DNA from: Hymenobacter swuensis DY53
GTDB taxonomy: Bacteria > Bacteroidota > Bacteroidia > Cytophagales > Hymenobacteraceae
Reading direction: 5' to 3'
Length of the DNA: 64,000 nt
NCBI RefSeq assembly: GCF_000576555.1
Contig: NZ_CP007145.1
Location: forward strand, 2,728,001 to 2,792,000
Shown: positions 16,840-25,071 of the stretch, piece by piece
Layout: the number at the start of each line of letters is the position of its first letter
Position numbering within the stretch: position 1 is the first letter of the stretch
The notes under the pieces: generated by a model
The model's database searches: none
The model's input: the letters and a program-made list of their open reading frames with translations, nothing else
What the model was told of the DNA's origin: nothing
Position numbers and translations under genes: made by a program

Positions 16840-18087
16840 TCATTCTACTTCCTGCACTGCCTCCACGGAATCAGCAAGCGGTAAGGTGCTGTCGGAAGTG
16901 GCTGTTGCTGGATCAGTAGGGTACTCTTGTAAAACTGCTTCGCGGCTCCAGTTGATTTTGATGGCCTGCTTGCCGGTGAACAGCAGGCAGGACGTTTCGC
17001 CCTCTTCGCTGGAATCCATGTTTACCAGCGTGACACCCGCATCGTAGGCCGTCGTGACCGGGTTATGGGCGAACAGATTATCGTGAAACAGCGGGTCAAC
17101 GGCGTAGAAAGTCCCGTTTTGCCAGGTGGCCAGGAAAGCCGTGCTACGCCAGTTTACCAGGTACAGCAGCTGCTCGTTCAAACGAAAGCCCGCTAACAGC
17201 AGCAGATTCTGGTAGTCGAACAGGGTCTTGCCGCGGCTTAGCTTGGCCCCTTGAGTTCGGGCAAAATCCCGGTCCTGCGGCCTGGTTTGGCCGACCCAGC
17301 GCGTCAGCTGAGTTGGATTGTCAATCTGCTGCGCATCCGCCGAGCCCACCATGTGCGCCAATGATGAGAGCACGAGATATTTACCATCCTGCTTCACAAC
17401 CGCAGCGGGGCAGGTTGCTTCGGCCAGGTAATAGGTTTGTTGCTGCTTGTCGTAGAAGTAGACTTCTCCGCCCCACTCGCCATTACAGTGGCCACAGACG
17501 ATGTAGCGGGCATCTTCGAACAGCTTGGGCTGCCTGCTGAGCGGCATCGGGCAGGTGTAGGGCTGCCAGCCTTTTTCTTCGGAGAAGGCCAGGTAGCGGC
17601 CACTGGATAAGGCAACCAGCTGCCCGTTCAGCACCCAGTGATACGTGAAGCTCCGGGTATTCAACTGCTTCTCCAACAGCTGATTCCTGGCCATATCCGG
17701 CAGCCGGTAACAGGCAAAGCGGCCCGGCTCAAACAGGACAATTAGGTTGCCCCGATAAACCACCGAAAACGACAACGGGTAAGGAGCCGCCGCAAACGGA
17801 TTGCGCAACACCACTTGCCTTTTACGCAGGCTCAACGGCTTGTCCGCTAACGCAACGGAGAAGTCAGTCGGATCTTGCCGCTCATAGACCAATGGCAGCG
17901 CGGGCGGAGCTTCCTCGTTCCGCAACTGCAGCCGCTGAAACCGCTTCAGCAGCTTCCGCAATTCCGGCGGCGCGGCGTACTGTTCATTGCGGAGCGCAAT
18001 TCCCATTGGGGAAAAGTACGCATACGCCCCTGCCGCCAGGACAAGCACTAGCCCCAGCAGACCCAGTAGCGACAGTAGCTTTTTCAT
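16840..18087 (-). CDS. Membrane-anchored propeller-like protein, downstream of pnkp
   Basis: A 415-residue protein. It starts MKKLLSLLGLLGLVLVLAAG at 18087, giving one membrane anchor or signal; an upstream extension to 18162 overlaps the end of pnkp and has no leader character. The rest is made of short beta-strand blocks of the kind VVYRGNLIVLFEPGRFACY, LNGQLVALSSGRYLAFSEEK and QNGTFYAVDPLFHDN, which suggest a beta-propeller, but I cannot assign a family. It starts 20 bases after the pnkp stop codon on the same strand, so the two are probably one transcript. An involvement in RNA repair is not otherwise supported. Confidence 0.65.
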   Translation of the reverse strand: MKKLLSLLGLLGLVLVLAAGAYAYFSPMGIALRNEQYAAPPELRKLLKRFQRLQLRNEEAPPALPLVYERQDPTDFSVALADKPLSLRKRQVVLRNPFAAAPYPLSFSVVYRGNLIVLFEPGRFACYRLPDMARNQLLEKQLNTRSFTYHWVLNGQLVALSSGRYLAFSEEKGWQPYTCPMPLSRQPKLFEDARYIVCGHCNGEWGGEVYFYDKQQQTYYLAEATCPAAVVKQDGKYLVLSSLAHMVGSADAQQIDNPTQLTRWVGQTRPQDRDFARTQGAKLSRGKTLFDYQNLLLLAGFRLNEQLLYLVNWRSTAFLATWQNGTFYAVDPLFHDNLFAHNPVTTAYDAGVTLVNMDSSEEGETSCLLFTGKQAIKINWSREAVLQEYPTDPATATSDSTLPLADSVEAVQEVE

Positions 18088-18107
18088 AGTCCGCAGTAAA
18101 GAACACT

Positions 18108-20774
18108 CTACAACCGCGGGTCCACGGCTTCGCTTTCCAGCGCCAGCACGCCGAATACGCACTGGTGCACTTCGCGCAGCGGGGCACCGGCCACGAACCG
18201 TTCCAGGCCTTCCACGCCGAGGGTAAATTCGCGCAGGGCGAGGTTGCGCTTGGATTTCACGTTTCGCTCGCGCAGGCGCTCCAGATTGCCGGGTAGCAGG
18301 TAGTCGGGGCCGTAGATGATGCGTAGGTACTCACGGCCCCGGCACTTGAGGGCGGGCTGCACCAGCGTTTTGCGGCCACCGGGGATGAAGTCGTAGGGCT
18401 TCACCACCATGCCTTCGCCGCCAGCCGCCGTGAGGTCCAGCCACCACTGGGTGGCGGCTTCCACGTCGGCAATGTCCTGGAGGTGCACCACGCGGTAGGG
18501 CGTGGCCCGCAGCAGGCCTTCATCGGCGAGGCAGATGCCGCGCAGGGTTTCCATGTGCCAGGCGTGGTCCTTGTCGAAGTAGGTGCGGCCCTCGGTGGCG
18601 AGCAGGTGGAACGGGGCCAGGCGCAGATCAGCGAGGCTTTCCACGGGCCAGCAGTAGCGGCGGTAGGCGTCGGCGTAGTGCTGGGCGGCCGACTGGCGGG
18701 CGGTGGTGCGGGCCAGCAGCGCCTCCACCCCGTCGAGGCCGCGGGCGGCGGCCTGGGTGAGGACGGCCGCCGCTTCGGGCAGGGCGGCGGTGGCCGCCGC
18801 GGCTACCGCGGCGTACTGGTTCTTGATCAGCTCCTGGGCCTTGGCCGACCACGGCAGCAGCTCGGCATCCAGGCAAACCCAATCGGTGCTGAACCGCTTC
18901 CAGAAGTTACTGGCCGTGAGGGCGTCCTGCAGGCGCGCGAGGAAGGCGGCTTCCAGCGCAGCATCAGTGAAGAAGTTGCGGCCGGTGCGGGTGTACACCT
19001 TGCCCGGCCCCTCGCCTACCACCCCGAAGCGGCGGCGCGCGGCGTCCTCACTGCGAGCCACCACCACCACCACGCGACTGCCCATGTGTTTTTCCTCGCA
19101 CACCACCCGCTCCAGCCCCTGGCGGCGGAAGTAGTCGAAGGCTTCGGCCGGGTGCTCCAGCATATCCGGCAGCGCCGAGGTTTCCGACGGGCTCATGGTG
19201 GGCGGCAGGTACAGCAGCCACTTCGGATTCAGGGCAAACCGGCTCATCACCTCCAGCGCCGCCGCCGCGTTTTCCTCCCGAATGGTGACCGACGGCAACA
19301 GCCGCGTCTTAATGATCTGCTTGCCCAGCACATCCTGCAAATCCAGCAGGTCGTCGTGGGCTTGCTGGGCGGAAAGTTGCGTGGTCTGTTGTTGGTTGTC
19401 CGTTGTCAGCCCGTCCTGGTTATCGGCTATGCCTTCACCAGCAACTGACAACTGATTTCTGACAACTGACAATGGCCGGACCGGCTCGCAGTATACCCGC
19501 TGGGCGGGCACGGATACCAGCTCCCGCTCGGGGTAGCGCAGGGCGGTGAGGCGGCCACCGAAGACGCAGCCGGTATCAATATCGATGGTGTTGTTGAGCC
19601 ACTCGGGGTCGGGCACGGGCGTGTGGCCGTATACCACGGTGGCCCGACCGCGGTACTCCGAGGCCCAGTTGTAGCGCACCGGCAGCCCGAATTCGTCGAT
19701 TTCGCCGGTGGTTTCGCCGAACAGCGCGAAGGCCCGCACGGCGCCCGAGCCGCGGCCCTGCATTTCCTCGCGCATGCCCGCGTGGGCCACCACCAGCTTG
19801 CCCCCATCGAGCACGTAGTGGCTCACCAGCCCATCCAGAAACTGCCGCACCTGGCTTTTGAACGTGTCGGATTCCAGGGCCAGCTGCTGCACCGTTTCGG
19901 CGAAACCGTGCTTTTCGTTGACCTGCTTGCCGTTGAGGTAGCGCAGTAGCTTGATGTCGTGGTTGCCGGGCACGCACAGCGCCAGCCCGTCGCGCACCAT
20001 GCTCATCACCAGCCGCAGCACCTGCGGTGAGGCCGGCCCACGGTCCACCAAATCGCCCAGAAACAGGGCCCGGCGGCCGGCCGGAGCCGTTACGCGCACG
20101 CCCAAATCCCGCACGTCCGTTACGGGCTCGGTTTCCACCGCGTAGCCCAGCTCCGCGAGCAACGTCAGCAGCTCGTCGTAGCAGCCGTGCACGTCGCCGA
20201 TGATGTCGAAGGGGCCTGTTTCCTGCTTGCGGTTGCTGTAGAGCGGGTCGCACTGCACGGTTTGTACCGCGTCGATTTCCTCGGGGCCGCGCAAATGGTA
20301 CACGTGGCGGAAGCCCTCCTGCTTAAGCGACTTCAGACTACGGCGCAGCTGCTGGCGCTGGTTCGGGATGACGTGGCGGCCCAGGTGCTGCCGCTCGGCG
20401 CGCTGGCGGTTGCGGTCCTCGGCCAGGCGGTCGGGCACGTCGAGGACGACGGCGGTGGGCAGCACGTGGTAGTCGCGGGCCAGCTGCACGAGGGTTTTGC
20501 GGGCTTCGGGCTGCACGTTGGTGGCGTCCACCACCGTCAGCAAACCGCGCTTCAGGCGCAGCCCCACCATATAGTGCAGCAACGCAAACGCCTCGGGCGT
20601 GGCCGACTGGTCGTTTTCATCATCCGCCACCAATGCCCGGCACTGGTCCGACGACACAATTTCGGTGTCCTGAAACAGCCGCCGCGCAAACGTGGATTTG
20701 CCCGCCCCGGAGGTACCGATGAGCAGGACGAGCGAGAGTTCGGGAAGCTTGAGGGAGGTAATAGGCTGGGGCAT
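18108..20774 (-). CDS. pnkp: Polynucleotide kinase-phosphatase-ligase, bacterial RNA repair (Pnkp)
   Basis: An 888-residue three-domain RNA repair enzyme. Residues 12-170 are the 5'-OH kinase, with P-loop GTSGAGKS at 20-27. Residues 188-425 are the metal phosphatase that removes 2',3'-cyclic and 3' phosphates: GDVHGCYD (193-200), GDLVDRG (240-246), GNHD (270-273), His331 and GHTP (383-386). Residues about 475-888 are the ligase/adenylyltransferase: EKHMGSR with the AMP-accepting Lys562, and GEGMVVKP later. Length and order match characterised bacterial Pnkp. The ligase is known to need Hen1, which is encoded at 25072-26487. Residues 434-465 form an unusual Gln/Asn/Thr-rich insert read from a repeat (19381-19474). 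A divergent gene starts 47 bases upstream. Confidence 0.96.
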   Translation of the reverse strand: MPQPITSLKLPELSLVLLIGTSGAGKSTFARRLFQDTEIVSSDQCRALVADDENDQSATPEAFALLHYMVGLRLKRGLLTVVDATNVQPEARKTLVQLARDYHVLPTAVVLDVPDRLAEDRNRQRAERQHLGRHVIPNQRQQLRRSLKSLKQEGFRHVYHLRGPEEIDAVQTVQCDPLYSNRKQETGPFDIIGDVHGCYDELLTLLAELGYAVETEPVTDVRDLGVRVTAPAGRRALFLGDLVDRGPASPQVLRLVMSMVRDGLALCVPGNHDIKLLRYLNGKQVNEKHGFAETVQQLALESDTFKSQVRQFLDGLVSHYVLDGGKLVVAHAGMREEMQGRGSGAVRAFALFGETTGEIDEFGLPVRYNWASEYRGRATVVYGHTPVPDPEWLNNTIDIDTGCVFGGRLTALRYPERELVSVPAQRVYCEPVRPLSVVRNQLSVAGEGIADNQDGLTTDNQQQTTQLSAQQAHDDLLDLQDVLGKQIIKTRLLPSVTIREENAAAALEVMSRFALNPKWLLYLPPTMSPSETSALPDMLEHPAEAFDYFRRQGLERVVCEEKHMGSRVVVVVARSEDAARRRFGVVGEGPGKVYTRTGRNFFTDAALEAAFLARLQDALTASNFWKRFSTDWVCLDAELLPWSAKAQELIKNQYAAVAAAATAALPEAAAVLTQAAARGLDGVEALLARTTARQSAAQHYADAYRRYCWPVESLADLRLAPFHLLATEGRTYFDKDHAWHMETLRGICLADEGLLRATPYRVVHLQDIADVEAATQWWLDLTAAGGEGMVVKPYDFIPGGRKTLVQPALKCRGREYLRIIYGPDYLLPGNLERLRERNVKSKRNLALREFTLGVEGLERFVAGAPLREVHQCVFGVLALESEAVDPRL
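19381..19474. repeat. Repeat sequence inside pnkp coding region
   Basis: On the plus strand GTTGTTGGTTGTCCGTTGTC is followed 43 bases later by CTGACAACTGATTTCTGACA and a further ACTGACAA. These are inverted copies of a short GTTGTCAG unit, with two more CAGTTGTC units in tandem on the right. The reading frame crosses it without a stop and gives residues 434-465 of Pnkp. Similar TTG-rich repeats flank the element at 51842-52040. Confidence 0.65.
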
Positions 20775-20821
20775 CAGAGATAAAACGCTTTATATTTAGC
20801 CGTAATGAATATGCTACAGCT

Positions 20822-21370
20822 ATGAAAATCGACCAGCGGCTCAATACCCTCACGTATCAGGAGTACAACAACTTGCTGAGTCAGCGCCAAAAGTACACCG
20901 ACCTAAATACTCTCGGACTATTCCGCTCCATACTTGAGAACGAAAAGCTCGACCTGCTGCAGAAAATAGCCATTCGCGACCAGGCTATGGCAGCATTTCA
21001 CAAAACCTTCGGGTTTCTTCAGCTCAAAGACCCAGTGACTTATTTTGAGTTAACGACACTGGGGCAGCAGCTTACCGTAGCCGATGAGGCCCAGCGCTGG
21101 GCGGATATCCGAGCTAACCAGCGGAAAATTCTGAGCGACAAAAAGCTGCGTCACCGCAACTTTGGTACTTACTCCAAGCATATTTGCTGGGATGACACCT
21201 GCCCGCTGAACGGCGTGATGCTACAACAGGACCGCAATAAGCGTGCAGTGCGGCCCATGTCGTTCTGCTTTGATAAAAACCAACATACGGTCCGACTGAA
21301 GGCAATAGCCCGCAAGCAGGACCGCAAGTTCTTCAGGCAATCGACGCTCAGTCAATTTGATGAGAAGTAA
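20822..21370 (+). CDS. Protein of unknown function, divergent from pnkp
   Basis: A 182-residue cytoplasmic protein I cannot assign. It starts 48 bases from the pnkp start on the other strand, so the two share one regulatory space. The N-terminal two thirds are helical and charged (LTYQEYNNLLSQRQKY, LDLLQKIAIRDQAMAAFHK). The C-terminal part has a compact motif, FGTYSKHICWDDTCPLNGVM, with a Cys-x4-Cys pair and a further Cys in MSFCFDKN; this could bind a metal. The end is strongly basic. It ends 8 bases before the SUKH gene start, suggesting cotranscription with it. The base composition is a little poorer in GC than its surroundings. Confidence 0.65.
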   Translation: MKIDQRLNTLTYQEYNNLLSQRQKYTDLNTLGLFRSILENEKLDLLQKIAIRDQAMAAFHKTFGFLQLKDPVTYFELTTLGQQLTVADEAQRWADIRANQRKILSDKKLRHRNFGTYSKHICWDDTCPLNGVMLQQDRNKRAVRPMSFCFDKNQHTVRLKAIARKQDRKFFRQSTLSQFDEK

Positions 21371-21377
21371 GGCGTGC

Positions 21378-21818
21378 ATGACTATTCAGCAACTCATAGC
21401 AACCCTCAAAGCAGATCTGCCGCAGACAGATATGACGCTGTACCCGTCCGCCAGCGCACAACTGATGCAGCAACTCGAGGCAGCGTTAGGCGTAGTCCTT
21501 CCTTCTGACTTTCGGGAGTTTTACGTCTTTTGCAATGGGTTTGAATCAGCTGAATTTCTGTTCCATGTCACTCCAATTGAGGAAGTTATCCATTTCAAAG
21601 ACTACCGGCCTCATCAATTCCTCTTTGCCGAGTATGGAGCTTGCGTTGATTTTTGGATGGTGAAAATACTACCGGAGAGCAGCGGCTACCGGATTTTGAG
21701 CCAGGGTCCAGATGGAGAAATGGTCTTTCTTACCGATTCGCTGGCTTTATTCATTTACCGGTTCTTACAGGGCGGCGTTTTTAAATTGATTGACTGGGCG
21801 TCTGAGCTTACCGACTGA
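21378..21818 (+). CDS. SMI1/KNR4 (SUKH) family protein
   Basis: A 146-residue protein of the SUKH superfamily: LEAALGVVLPSDFREFYVFCNG is the family's hallmark N-terminal segment, followed by the beta meander LFHVTPIEEVIHFKDYRP and a C-terminal SLALFIYRFLQGG helix. ATG 21378 is used; earlier in-frame TTG 21357 and ATG 21360 overlap the preceding gene. SUKH proteins often act as immunity proteins against secreted toxins, including nucleases, but lone copies are also common. No polymorphic toxin is encoded nearby. The 182-residue gene before it is its only close partner. Confidence 0.88.
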   Translation: MTIQQLIATLKADLPQTDMTLYPSASAQLMQQLEAALGVVLPSDFREFYVFCNGFESAEFLFHVTPIEEVIHFKDYRPHQFLFAEYGACVDFWMVKILPESSGYRILSQGPDGEMVFLTDSLALFIYRFLQGGVFKLIDWASELTD

Positions 21819-21880
21819 CTACTGGTAGAAGCGCCAATGCGTACTATTGATGCCTGACAAGCACCCTCCTACCGCGCGTG

Positions 21881-22813
21881 ATGCGGAATTTCCCCACTAC
21901 CCAAGTTTTCTGCTCAATGCTCAATGCTATAGCCAAGCTCGATGTATCGGCCCATGAGAGCACACACGCACTGCTACTGTACGATTACCAGCACCAGCGT
22001 CAGGAAGAATGGCCGGAGTTTGCGGGCTACCAGGTGCTTGATATTGCAAACAACGGCGCATTGCTGGTAGTGGCCAGATCCTGCGTGCAGCGGGGCGCGA
22101 GCAAGAAAGAACTGTTGGTAGTTAGTCGCCCCGAGCGCAACATCGCATTTGCCACGAGCAAATATTATGTGTACGACGCCAAGCTTGATACCACCGCGCA
22201 AAAGCTCCTGGTGGTAGCGCAGGGTAAGAAGCCCTTTTGCCTTGATTTGCCTTCTCAGCATATCATCGGCGAGATGCCCGCTACCATTCGCACGTTCAGG
22301 GGCGACGCGCACCTACCCACCAATACCTTCTACGCCCCGAGCGAGCTAAAGAAAAACAAGCTATACCTACTTAATTTCGACACGGGCAGCATCACCGAAG
22401 CGACGCTGCCCGTCAACACTGGTATTACCCGGCTGCGTTTCTCGCGCGACCAGCAATTCTTGTACTGCGTTACCCAAAGCAACGTCCTCTGGTGCTTCGA
22501 TAGTGAGTTGAATTTCCGCTGGCAAACCGACTGTAAAGCCCTCGGTAAAAAGGACGGGAATATTTCCGCCGCCGGCATATTCCTGTCGGAGGACGGCCGC
22601 CTGCTGTGCTTACCCGTTAGCGCCACCGAACGCAACAACTGGGGCGAGGAATACGTGTTCGACGCCGCTACCGGCGAATTGCTGCGGCGGTTAGCTAACT
22701 ATCCGCACAGAGGACGGGTAGCGGCCGCCTTCTTTGGTTCCGAAGTGCTGCTGCACGGCGGCCACACCTTAAGCCTGGAATCCGGCCACGTTTCGGGGCA
22801 ACCCGCGTGGTAG
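21881..22813 (+). CDS. Propeller-like protein of unknown function
   Basis: A 310-residue soluble protein with repeated short-strand blocks: HALLLYDYQHQRQEEWPEFA, ITRLRFSRDQQFLYCVTQSN, VLWCFDSELNFRWQTDC and EYVFDAATGELLRRL. This is the pattern of WD40 or PQQ-type propellers. A start at 21917 (MLNAIAKLDV) is possible. No enzyme motif or signal peptide is seen. It is the last gene of the three-gene plus-strand group that begins divergently from pnkp. A second propeller-like protein is encoded just downstream of pnkp, but the two are not obviously homologous. Confidence 0.6.
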   Translation: MRNFPTTQVFCSMLNAIAKLDVSAHESTHALLLYDYQHQRQEEWPEFAGYQVLDIANNGALLVVARSCVQRGASKKELLVVSRPERNIAFATSKYYVYDAKLDTTAQKLLVVAQGKKPFCLDLPSQHIIGEMPATIRTFRGDAHLPTNTFYAPSELKKNKLYLLNFDTGSITEATLPVNTGITRLRFSRDQQFLYCVTQSNVLWCFDSELNFRWQTDCKALGKKDGNISAAGIFLSEDGRLLCLPVSATERNNWGEEYVFDAATGELLRRLANYPHRGRVAAAFFGSEVLLHGGHTLSLESGHVSGQPAW

Positions 22814-22865
22814 TCCCTCCCCCCGTCCTTCAGCAACCAAGCCCCCCATATGCTCATCCACGCTC

Positions 22866-24836
22866 CTACAGCCCGCCCGTGATGCGGAACTCCACGCGAC
22901 GGTTGAGGCGGCGGGTGGCTTCCTGCTCGTTGCTGGCACGGGGCTCGATGCCGCCGAGGCCGAGGCCGGTGATACGTTCGGCCGCCACGCCGTGGCTGAC
23001 CAAATAGGCTTTCACGACGGCCACGCGCTGCTCGCTGAGTTGCACGTTCAGCTGCGGGTCGCCCTGGTTATCGGTGTGGCCGCGCAGCTCGATGGTCAGC
23101 TCCGGGCTGGTGGCGAGCAGGTCCACCAAGCGGTTGAGATCGGGCGCTGACGAGGGCAGCAGGACAGCTTTGCCCTGCTCAAACTCCACGTTATCGAGGC
23201 GCAGCAGGACGCCGGGGTGCAACGGCCGCAGCACAATATCCTGAAAGGAAGGGCCGGCCGGCAGCTGATAGACGGTATCCAGAGGCAGATAGCCCGGCAG
23301 CTGCACCCGCACCTGGTAGGGCTGGGCAGGCACGCCGGTCACCAGAAACTCCCCCGCCGCCGTGAGCGTACGCCCGGCCGCCGAAGTTCCCGGTCCAACC
23401 ACCGACAGCCGCGCCTGCGGCAGCGGCGCTTGGCTGTCCGCCGCCAGCACCCGCCCCAGCCAAGTGGCCGCCGGCGGCGACGGCGGGACGGGGAGGCTGG
23501 CCGCCTGGTTGGGACGAAACAGGTTGCAGCCGGCCAAGTCAGTGTACACGCCACGGCGCACATAGGTGGCCTGCTGGCGGGCCAGATCTATTTCGTACAC
23601 TGATTTGGGGCCGGCCACGTACAGCCGCCGCCGGCCGCTGGTATCCTGCTGCATCAGCAGGTCGCTGTAACCGCCCTGGGCTGGCAGCCCGGTCAGAGGC
23701 AGCGGAGCCGGAGCCGGCTGCTGCGTGTGCAAATCGATTTTGAGCAGCGTGCCGTTGGTGCTGTACACTTCGTAAAGCGTGCCGGTATCATCGAGGCAGA
23801 AGTTAGCGTGCGTGCCCGCGCCGGCAAAGCCCACAGCCGGAAAGTACGGGGCGTTGCGCAGCGGGTCACGGCCCCAGACCACCGTCACTGAGTCGGTTAC
23901 CGGGCTGACGCGCACCAGCAGGTTGGCGTCGTTGGTGATAAACAGCAGATTACCCCGGACATCGGTGGCGGCCGAAATCCAGACGTTGCCGGAGCCCTGG
24001 GCCGGCAGTTCCCAAGTGGTGTAGCCGCCCTGGCGCGTGGTGGGATTATAGCGGTACACCCGTTCGGGCTGGTCGGTGGGTGATTTGGTGACGGAATACA
24101 GGCAGTTGTCAAACCCTTTGGCCAGCGCGTACGACTGAAACGGCAGTACCCGCCGATGTACCCGGGGCGGAGCCGTCAGGTCGGCCGCCGCAAACTCGTG
24201 AATAGTGCGGCAGTCGTCTTCCCAAATGCCATCATGCACCCGCAAAGCGGCAATACCATACAGCTTATCGTCGCAGAGCTGATCGGCGTAGCGGCGGCTG
24301 GGCCGGCCGGGTCCGACAAACCCGAAGGAGGCAACCAACTGCCGCCCCGCCGCCAGATACTGCGCATCATGAGCGGCAGCAGCCCGGTATTCCAGCTGAA
24401 ACTGGTAGCCGCCCCGCCATAACAGCCGGCCCACTACGCGGGTGCGGGCTGCCGTATCGGCGTACGTATACTCGTAGTGGAGTTCCTGGTACGGGCCGGC
24501 ATCGTGCTGGTCGAGGCGCACTACCCGGACCTGCGGCAACAGCAGCAGGGCCTGCCACACCGAGTCGGCCGGGTCAGCTGCCAGAGGCGGCTGGTTCAGC
24601 CGGCTCGCGGGCAGCGGCTGACTCGTGAGCTGCACCACGGCAGGGGCCGCTGCCCAGGCAGTACCCGCGTAGAAACTCACGTTGGGCGCGGCCTGCTCCC
24701 GTACCTGCCAGCCGTGCGGATATGTGACCTGGTAGCCGGTGCCGGCATCGGTAAACGTTTGCCAGTCGGTAAGGGCCTGCGCCCCGGCCGGCCAGCTAAC
24801 CACAACCGCACCCAGCAGCAACGAAACAAAACGCAT
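22866..24836 (-). CDS. OmpA-family outer membrane protein with propeller and regulatory-like domains
   Basis: A 656-residue exported protein. ATG 24836 (MRFVSLLLGAVVV...AGA) is preferred over ATG 24866 because a TATTTTTGC promoter element at 24870-24878 would put transcription start near 24866. After a lipid- or carbohydrate-style N-terminal domain (WQTFTDAGTGYQVTYPHGW), the middle looks like a propeller. Around 460-540 is a carboxypeptidase-regulatory-like domain (WLGRVLAADSQAPLPQARLS). The last 115 residues are a peptidoglycan-binding OmpA domain (VEFEQGKAVLLPSS, IELRGHTDNQGDP, LSEQRVAVVKAYL, NRRVEFRI). It likely tethers the outer membrane to the cell wall. It separates Pnkp and Hen1 but has no evident role in RNA repair. 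Confidence 0.9.
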   Translation of the reverse strand: MRFVSLLLGAVVVSWPAGAQALTDWQTFTDAGTGYQVTYPHGWQVREQAAPNVSFYAGTAWAAAPAVVQLTSQPLPASRLNQPPLAADPADSVWQALLLLPQVRVVRLDQHDAGPYQELHYEYTYADTAARTRVVGRLLWRGGYQFQLEYRAAAAHDAQYLAAGRQLVASFGFVGPGRPSRRYADQLCDDKLYGIAALRVHDGIWEDDCRTIHEFAAADLTAPPRVHRRVLPFQSYALAKGFDNCLYSVTKSPTDQPERVYRYNPTTRQGGYTTWELPAQGSGNVWISAATDVRGNLLFITNDANLLVRVSPVTDSVTVVWGRDPLRNAPYFPAVGFAGAGTHANFCLDDTGTLYEVYSTNGTLLKIDLHTQQPAPAPLPLTGLPAQGGYSDLLMQQDTSGRRRLYVAGPKSVYEIDLARQQATYVRRGVYTDLAGCNLFRPNQAASLPVPPSPPAATWLGRVLAADSQAPLPQARLSVVGPGTSAAGRTLTAAGEFLVTGVPAQPYQVRVQLPGYLPLDTVYQLPAGPSFQDIVLRPLHPGVLLRLDNVEFEQGKAVLLPSSAPDLNRLVDLLATSPELTIELRGHTDNQGDPQLNVQLSEQRVAVVKAYLVSHGVAAERITGLGLGGIEPRASNEQEATRRLNRRVEFRITGGL

Positions 24837-24869
24837 CAGCCGCAGCCAACCCGGGATAGATACCATTCC

Positions 24870-24878
24870 GCAAAAATA
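24870..24878 (-). promoter_or_regulatory. Bacteroidota-type -7 element for the OmpA gene
   Basis: The minus strand reads TATTTTTGC, matching the TAnnTTTG element of Bacteroidota housekeeping promoters. Transcription would begin close to 24866, which favours the start codon at 24836. Confidence 0.45.
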
Positions 24879-25071
24879 CAGAAGCGGTTGTTATTTTCGT
24901 TTCCCGCAGTCTTTCACCTGTTTTTCAGGCTGGTTATCCGCCTGGACACTTACACTATTTCTTTACAAAATCCTATAGCATCACAACACCTACGCGGGCC
25001 ATCGTCACCGTATCGGCCTGCGTATAGCGAGTGAGCAGGCCATGTTCTGACAAGAACCTAAGAAAGCAGGC

